This document shows positions 6,149-9,018 of a DNA stretch of 9,018 nt, piece after piece. Position numbers and translations under genes: made by a program. A model generated the notes under the pieces. It searched no databases. It was not told the origin of the DNA and was given only the letters and a program-made list of their open reading frames with translations. The stretch lies in NCBI GenBank assembly GCA_004356335.1, contig SMXP01000037.1, positions 1-9,018 on the forward strand, given 5' to 3'. How positions within the stretch are numbered: the stretch's first letter is position 1; each line of letters starts with the position of its first letter. The DNA comes from Alphaproteobacteria bacterium. Its GTDB lineage: Bacteria; Pseudomonadota; Alphaproteobacteria; SMXP01.

Positions 6149-7072
6149 CTAAAGGCGCGAACGGAATGATGTGGTGCCGAGGGTGGTGAGGGCGGCGATG
6201 AGCCTTGACATATCTTGGGATATTTTCGGCAGCGACGGGCTGCGAATGATGCGCTCCTCATCCATATAAAGGGCTCGGTTGATTTCAATCTGCAGGGCAT
6301 GCACGGCGTTCATTGGGCGGCCGTAATGGTCGGTGGTATATCCGCCGGCGTATGGATTGTTGCGCACGACCGTGTAACCCATACCGACCAACGTATCTTC
6401 TGCCAGCTGTGTCAAGCTGGGCGCGCAGGATGTACCAAATCGATCGCCCAATACGATATCGGCCCGGTCATGGCCCGGATCGTCATCCATCGGCCCGCCA
6501 ATGGATGGCATGGAATGACAGTCGATCAGGACAGCATAACCAAACCGCGCTTTCGTCTGGTCCAACAGCTCCCGCAACTTTCGATGATAGGGCAGGTAAA
6601 GAGTCTCGATCCGATCTTCGGCCTCGGCAAAGACCATTTTTCGTTGATAGATTTCGGCGCCATCGGTGACCACGCGCGCCAGGGTGCCCAGCCCGCCGGC
6701 GACACGTAGCGAGCGGGTATTGGCATAAGCCGGCAGCGCGTCCTCGAACATGGCTGGGTCCAATTCGTAGGGTTCCCGATTGGGATCCAAATAGGCGCGG
6801 GGAAACAGCGCATGAAGAAGCGGTGCGCCGGCCGCACAAGCGCCGGCAAACAATTCTTCGATGAAGCTGTCTTCGGACCGTCTCAATGTCGCTAGATCGA
6901 GCTGCGAGGAGGCCAGGAAATCAGGCGGATAGTGCCGCCCGCTATGGGGCGACGACAGCACGAACGGGATCGTCTGCTCCGCCGGATAGATAACCTCGAA
7001 AGGCGGCTGGAACAGCCCTTTGGCGGGAAGTTCAGTCGCTGCTGCAGGTCTTTGGGAAGGATGAATATTCAT
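6149..7072 (-). CDS. N-formylglutamate amidohydrolase
   Basis: Predicted cytoplasmic metallo-hydrolase of the N-formylglutamate deformylase (HutG/FGase) family, which splits N-formyl-L-glutamate into formate and glutamate in one route of histidine breakdown. The 307 residues show the family landmarks: VLSSPHSGRHYP (about 38-49), the PRAYLDPNREPYELDP block (91-106), the metal-site segment LIDCHSMPS (172-180), GGYTTDHYG and QIEINRALYMDE (251-262). No hutH, hutU or hutI is in view, and stand-alone homologues of this kind are frequent beside cpdR in Alphaproteobacteria, so the true substrate may be another formyl- or acyl-amino acid. ATG 7072 has no Shine-Dalgarno, and a promoter-like pair ends seven bases before it, so the transcript may be leaderless. 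It is divergent from cpdR and is followed closely by the GT4 gene. Confidence 0.88.
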   Translation of the reverse strand: MNIHPSQRPAAATELPAKGLFQPPFEVIYPAEQTIPFVLSSPHSGRHYPPDFLASSQLDLATLRRSEDSFIEELFAGACAAGAPLLHALFPRAYLDPNREPYELDPAMFEDALPAYANTRSLRVAGGLGTLARVVTDGAEIYQRKMVFAEAEDRIETLYLPYHRKLRELLDQTKARFGYAVLIDCHSMPSIGGPMDDDPGHDRADIVLGDRFGTSCAPSLTQLAEDTLVGMGYTVVRNNPYAGGYTTDHYGRPMNAVHALQIEINRALYMDEERIIRSPSLPKISQDMSRLIAALTTLGTTSFRSRL

Positions 7073-7079
7073 TTTTGAG

Positions 7080-7109
7080 AAAATAGTCTGTGCGTCCCTG
7101 TTAACACAA
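7080..7109 (-). promoter_or_regulatory. Possible promoter of the amidohydrolase gene
   Basis: On the minus strand TTGTGT (7109-7104) and TATTTT (7085-7080) are spaced by 18 bases. The -10-like box ends seven bases before ATG 7072, which would place the transcript start at or next to the start codon. The match to the sigma-70 consensus is moderate only. Confidence 0.3.
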
Positions 7110-7180
7110 GCCCTGTTGGCCCGAATTGCGCGCCCATGGGCCCATATTGTGCTGCAATCCGCTGGCCGCCAAGCGCAGGC

Positions 7181-7245
7181 TTAGAGTGTTTCCAGGAAAA
7201 GTGGACCCGGTTTTCCGTCCGGAAACACGATAAAACAACAACTTA
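7181..7245 (+). repeat. Dispersed palindromic repeat, copy R5
   Basis: The outer arms GTGTTTCC (7186-7193) and GGAAACAC (7221-7228) pair perfectly over 8 bp. The inner arms GGAAAA (7195-7200) and TTTTCC (7211-7216) enclose GTGGACCCGG. The tail CGATAAAACAACAACTTAG is close to that of copy R3 (CGATAAAACAAGGACTAAG). The head TTAGAGTGTTTCC equals the head of R1 on its strand. It lies between the divergent amidohydrolase and cpdR genes. Confidence 0.85.
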
Positions 7246-7284
7246 GGGTCAAGTTTTGATTCCATCAAAACCGGAAAGACCCTA
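7244..7284. repeat. Companion two-tier palindrome attached to R5
   Basis: A second hairpin directly follows R5. The outer arms are TAGGGTC (7244-7250) and GACCCTA (7278-7284). The inner arms are GTTTTGAT (7253-7260) and ATCAAAAC (7264-7271) around a 3-base loop, TCC. The design, two nested stems, is like the main repeat but the sequence is different. A partial relative appears at 41-56 next to copy R1. The R5 plus companion pair looks like a mosaic composite of the type described as RIME/BIME elements; I am drawing an analogy, not claiming sequence identity. Confidence 0.75.
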
Positions 7285-7441
7285 GGGGCCAATGAAGGCA
7301 AAGCCAAGGCATGCCATGGTTTTCTGAGCTGTTTCAAGCCATATTTACCTTTTTGGCCTTACAGTTTGCCTTGACGCACCAATTTCGCCTATGTGTTTGG
7401 GGCTGGGATTGCGCAGATGGGAAGGTGCGCTTGTTAAGTTT
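7285..7441. other. Intergenic region upstream of cpdR
   Basis: This is the rest of the divergent gap between the amidohydrolase and cpdR, after the repeats. It should hold the cpdR promoter. The best -35-like string is TTGACG at 7371-7376, but no convincing -10 box is found at the right distance (TATGTG at 7390-7395 is too close). I see no pair of TTAA half-sites with 7-base spacing that would suggest CtrA control. No gene is supported here. Confidence 0.4.
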
Positions 7442-7447
7442 GAGGGG
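7442..7447 (+). promoter_or_regulatory. Ribosome binding site deciding the cpdR start
   Basis: GAGGGG ends only two bases before ATG 7450 but eight bases before ATG 7456. The second spacing is workable, and the protein then begins MAEILLAEDD, matching the usual CpdR start. Confidence 0.65.
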
Positions 7448-7455
7448 TTATGAGA

Positions 7456-7815
7456 ATGGCCGAAATTCTTCTGGCTGAAGATGACGATTCGATGCGTGGT
7501 TTTCTAGCCAAGGCATTGGAGCGCGCCGGACACAGGGTGGTCAGCTGCAGCCAGGGCGATGAAGCCCTGGGCAAGCTCGATCAGCAATCCTTTGATCTGT
7601 TGCTCACCGACATCGTCATGCCGGTTATGGACGGCATTGAGCTGGCACGCCGCACCAGCGCGCGCTATCCCCAAATGAAGATCATGTTCATTACGGGTTT
7701 TGCCGCCGTGGCGTTAAATCCGGACAATAAGGCACCAAAGGAAGCAAAGATTCTGTCCAAGCCGTTCCATTTGCGCGACCTGGTGTCCGAAATCGATCGG
7801 CTGCTTGCCGCCTAA
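7456..7815 (+). CDS. cpdR: CpdR-type single-domain response regulator
   Basis: A 119-residue receiver domain with no output domain. In Caulobacter and Sinorhizobium the unphosphorylated CpdR localises ClpXP to the pole and primes it for degradation of cell-cycle proteins; phosphorylation by the CckA-ChpT relay switches it off. All receiver residues are present: acidic pocket Asp9/Asp10 in LLAEDDDSMR, phospho-acceptor Asp52 in LLLTDIVMPVMDG, Thr80 in IMFITGF and Lys102 in LSKPFHL. The N-terminal MAEILLAEDDDSMRGFLAKA and the GFAAVAL segment are close to known CpdR proteins. It ends in Leu-Ala-Ala, the kind of C-terminus ClpX recognises. ATG 7450 is also in frame but too near the ribosome site, so ATG 7456 is chosen. 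The adjacent amidohydrolase and downstream tRNA-Val support the identification. Confidence 0.9.
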   Translation: MAEILLAEDDDSMRGFLAKALERAGHRVVSCSQGDEALGKLDQQSFDLLLTDIVMPVMDGIELARRTSARYPQMKIMFITGFAAVALNPDNKAPKEAKILSKPFHLRDLVSEIDRLLAA

Positions 7816-7835
7816 TCCGTCGTGATCGATAAAAG

Positions 7836-7864
7836 TTGCCACGCTTTGCCTCAGTGGATATATG
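7836..7864 (+). promoter_or_regulatory. Sigma-70-type promoter of tRNA-Val
   Basis: TTGCCA (7836-7841) and TATATG (7859-7864) are separated by exactly 17 bases, a good housekeeping promoter. Transcription would start near 7871, giving a leader of about 45 bases before the tRNA, to be removed by processing. It starts just after the cpdR stop, so the tRNA need not depend on cpdR transcription. Confidence 0.65.
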
Positions 7865-7915
7865 GGGTTGGGCCCGGTCCATGCCCCCAATAGGCGAGAG
7901 GGCCGATCGTGTTTC

Positions 7916-7990
7916 GGGCGCGTAGCTCAGTGGGAGAGCACTACGTTGACATCGTAGGGGTCGCTGGTTCAATCCCAGCCGCGCCCACCA
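7916..7990 (+). tRNA. tRNA-Val, anticodon GAC
   Basis: A complete 75-base cloverleaf. The acceptor stem GGGCGCG (7916-7922) pairs with CGCGCCC (7980-7986). The D arm is GCTC/GAGC (7925-7928, 7936-7939). The anticodon stem CTACG/CGTAG encloses the loop TTGACAT with anticodon GAC at 7948-7950, reading GUC and GUU. The variable loop has five bases, and the T stem is GCTGG/CCAGC with loop TTCAATC. The CCA end is encoded (7988-7990), after discriminator A. A run of six T follows at once (7991-7996) and may end transcription. The gene sits at the boundary between ordinary sequence and AT-rich DNA, a typical place for integration, though no integrase or duplicated tRNA end is visible here. Confidence 0.97.
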
Positions 7991-8162
7991 TTTTTTCCAT
8001 ATTATAGTTGCGGGACGAAAGCGGACCTTGCAACACTGCTATATCGGCCAAATCTGAGAGCGGCTCATTCTTTGCACGGAATACTAATATTCCGGTAACG
8101 ATTCTTTGAGATTACCTAATTTATGCTCATTTTATTAATTGGCGAGAGGTAAAGGACTTTCC
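7991..8162. other. AT-rich spacer between tRNA-Val and the membrane glycosyltransferase
   Basis: No gene is supported. It begins with a T-run after the tRNA and becomes visibly richer in A and T than the sequence to its left. It holds the inverted repeat CGGAATA/TATTCCG at 8077-8094. A weak promoter-like pair is TTGCAC (8072-8077) with TAACGA (8096-8101), 18 bases apart, which would place the inverted repeat between the two boxes. No copy of the tRNA 3' end is seen in it. Confidence 0.5.
8077..8094. promoter_or_regulatory. Inverted repeat upstream of the membrane glycosyltransferase
   Basis: CGGAATA (8077-8083) and TATTCCG (8088-8094) are perfect 7-bp inverted arms with a 4-base centre, CTAA. 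The compact symmetry suits a dimeric regulator site. It lies about 70 bases before the start at 8163, in the only place a promoter for that gene could be. Confidence 0.4.
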
Positions 8163-9018
8163 ATGTACGCGGAAACCACCGATAGCCCAGATTCAGCAAA
8201 ACAATTGGACCTCATATGGTTGTTGTTGCTCACAGTGTTGGCGTGTGCGACCCGCATCTACGGGATTGGAGAATGGAATTATTCCGCTGATGAATGGTTC
8301 ACGCTCCAGTTTTTATATGAGCGCTATACTCACCTATTAAATCCCGCCTATTATGCTTTCGCCGTCGCTAGTTTTGAGCTCTTTGGTCAAAGCGAATGGT
8401 CTTTGCGCTTGCCGGCTGCGATATTTGGAATAATCTCCGTACCCGTCTTTTTTTATACTTGGAGATCGGTATTCGGACGCAACGTAGCTGCTGTCGCATC
8501 GCTGTTCATAATTTTCAGCGACTGGCATATTTGGTATTCTCAATTTGGCCGATTTTACTCGGGCGTATTCTTGTTTGGCAGTTTGTCATATTACTTTTAC
8601 TATAAGGCTTTTCGCCAAAATAATTTAAAATATATGGTTTGGGCTCTTCTTGCCAATGCCATTGCCATCCTTTTTCACGAAACGTCTCTACTCATTTATG
8701 CTTCGATAGGTGTTTTCTCGCTCTATCTCTTTGTCACTCGGCCGGCGGCGGACGAGCGTTTTTTTAGACGAGTAGCTAAAGTATTTCTGGGCCTATCCGC
8801 ACTAATCTCCTTAATTGCAATTCCGGCTTCTTGGTTTCTTTGGGAACTCTGGGGATTGAGAGGGTCGAGTTGGGCAACGTCGCCGTTATTTTTTCTTCTT
8901 CAAGGCGTCCATTACGTGCAAATAGTTATAAGTATCTTAGCCGCAATCGGAATAGTTTCGTTGTTGTTAAACGATCGTGAAGAAGGCGTTTTTTTCACGC
9001 TCGGAATCGGCGTCCCGG
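8163..9018 (+). CDS. Multi-pass membrane glycosyltransferase, GT39/ArnT (PMT) type, 5' part
   Basis: Open from ATG 8163 to the window end (285 codons seen, no stop), so the gene continues to the right. The start has a clear ribosome site, AAAGGA at 8151-8156, six bases before the ATG. The product begins with a short cytoplasmic stretch and a first membrane helix (about 17-33). It then has ADEWFT with Asp43-Glu44, which sits where the acidic catalytic pair of GT-C enzymes lies, after transmembrane helix 1. SEWSLRLPAAIFG (77-89) and WHIWYSQFGRFYS (121-133) match the HxxYSQxxRxYS region of ArnT/GT39-like proteins. Further hydrophobic helices follow at about 158-175, 205-222 and 253-269. Such enzymes use polyprenyl-phosphate sugars on the outer face of the inner membrane, to modify a glycan, lipid or protein; the acceptor here is unknown. 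Its base composition is markedly more AT-rich than that of the genes to its left. Confidence 0.82.
   Translation, partial: MYAETTDSPDSAKQLDLIWLLLLTVLACATRIYGIGEWNYSADEWFTLQFLYERYTHLLNPAYYAFAVASFELFGQSEWSLRLPAAIFGIISVPVFFYTWRSVFGRNVAAVASLFIIFSDWHIWYSQFGRFYSGVFLFGSLSYYFYYKAFRQNNLKYMVWALLANAIAILFHETSLLIYASIGVFSLYLFVTRPAADERFFRRVAKVFLGLSALISLIAIPASWFLWELWGLRGSSWATSPLFFLLQGVHYVQIVISILAAIGIVSLLLNDREEGVFFTLGIGVP

Noticed and set aside
5059..6300. Longer 413-residue version of the GT4 glycosyltransferase
   Set aside because: The extra 63 residues overlap the end of the amidohydrolase gene in another frame and do not resemble the family; the conserved N-terminus starts at 6111.
6483..6849. Long open frames inside the amidohydrolase gene (both strands)
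   Set aside because: They are shadow frames of G+C-rich coding DNA without ribosome sites or recognisable domains.
7101..7337. Minus-strand open frame of 78 codons between the amidohydrolase and cpdR
   Set aside because: Its translation crosses repeat R5 and the companion palindrome and shows no domain; segments such as RKTGSTFPGNTL are the repeat itself read as protein.
7371..7395. cpdR promoter TTGACG with TATGTG
   Set aside because: Only 13 bases between the boxes, too short for a sigma-70 promoter; the -35-like string alone is not enough.
1..9018. CRISPR array, insertion sequence, toxin-antitoxin pair or phage defence system
   Set aside because: No regularly spaced repeat-spacer array, transposase or integrase motif, or recognisable defence protein is present; the repeats found are nested palindromes in intergenic DNA.

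Overview
The window looks like chromosomal DNA of an alphaproteobacterium, most likely of the Rhizobiales/Hyphomicrobiales type. The grounds are: a CpdR-type single-domain response regulator next to an N-formylglutamate amidohydrolase and a tRNA-Val; a HisN-type histidinol-phosphatase; a PraR/SinR-like XRE regulator; a stand-alone malonyl-CoA decarboxylase; and short mosaic palindromic repeats of the kind common in this order. Ten genes can be supported: nine protein genes, of which one runs off the right edge, and one tRNA. I see no insertion sequence, phage gene, CRISPR array or toxin-antitoxin pair.

Layout. 1-127: a truncated dispersed repeat, then the leader of malonyl-CoA decarboxylase (128-1609, +). 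1605-1765: a tandem pair of palindromic repeats that fills the gap up to an alpha/beta hydrolase of lysophospholipase type (1768-2736, +). 2754-7072: five minus-strand genes. Reading leftwards from 7072 these are N-formylglutamate amidohydrolase, a GT4 glycosyltransferase, an XRE regulator, HisN, and a class I SAM methyltransferase that converges on the hydrolase. 7073-7455: a divergent intergenic region holding another repeat copy plus a companion palindrome. 7456-7815 (+): CpdR. 7916-7990 (+): tRNA-Val(GAC) with its own promoter. 8163 to the end (+): the 5' part of an AT-rich multi-pass membrane glycosyltransferase of the GT39/ArnT kind.

How the genes fit together. Most are housekeeping or central-metabolic. 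Malonyl-CoA decarboxylase returns malonyl-CoA to acetyl-CoA. HisN completes a late step of histidine synthesis, and N-formylglutamate amidohydrolase belongs to one route of histidine breakdown. CpdR is known from Caulobacter and Sinorhizobium as the phospho-controlled adaptor for ClpXP in the cell cycle. The amidohydrolase and GT4 genes are close enough (37 bp) to be co-transcribed, as are hisN and the methyltransferase (48 bp). The XRE gene lies just upstream of hisN but is separated from it by a perfect 11-bp hairpin.

The points most worth a second look are the repeat family, whose copies show compensatory changes in both stems; the hairpin at the hisN start; and the abrupt change in base composition right after the tRNA gene, which could be one end of a genomic island. 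I found no clear new multi-gene system. The window is mainly ordinary core genome up to the tRNA.
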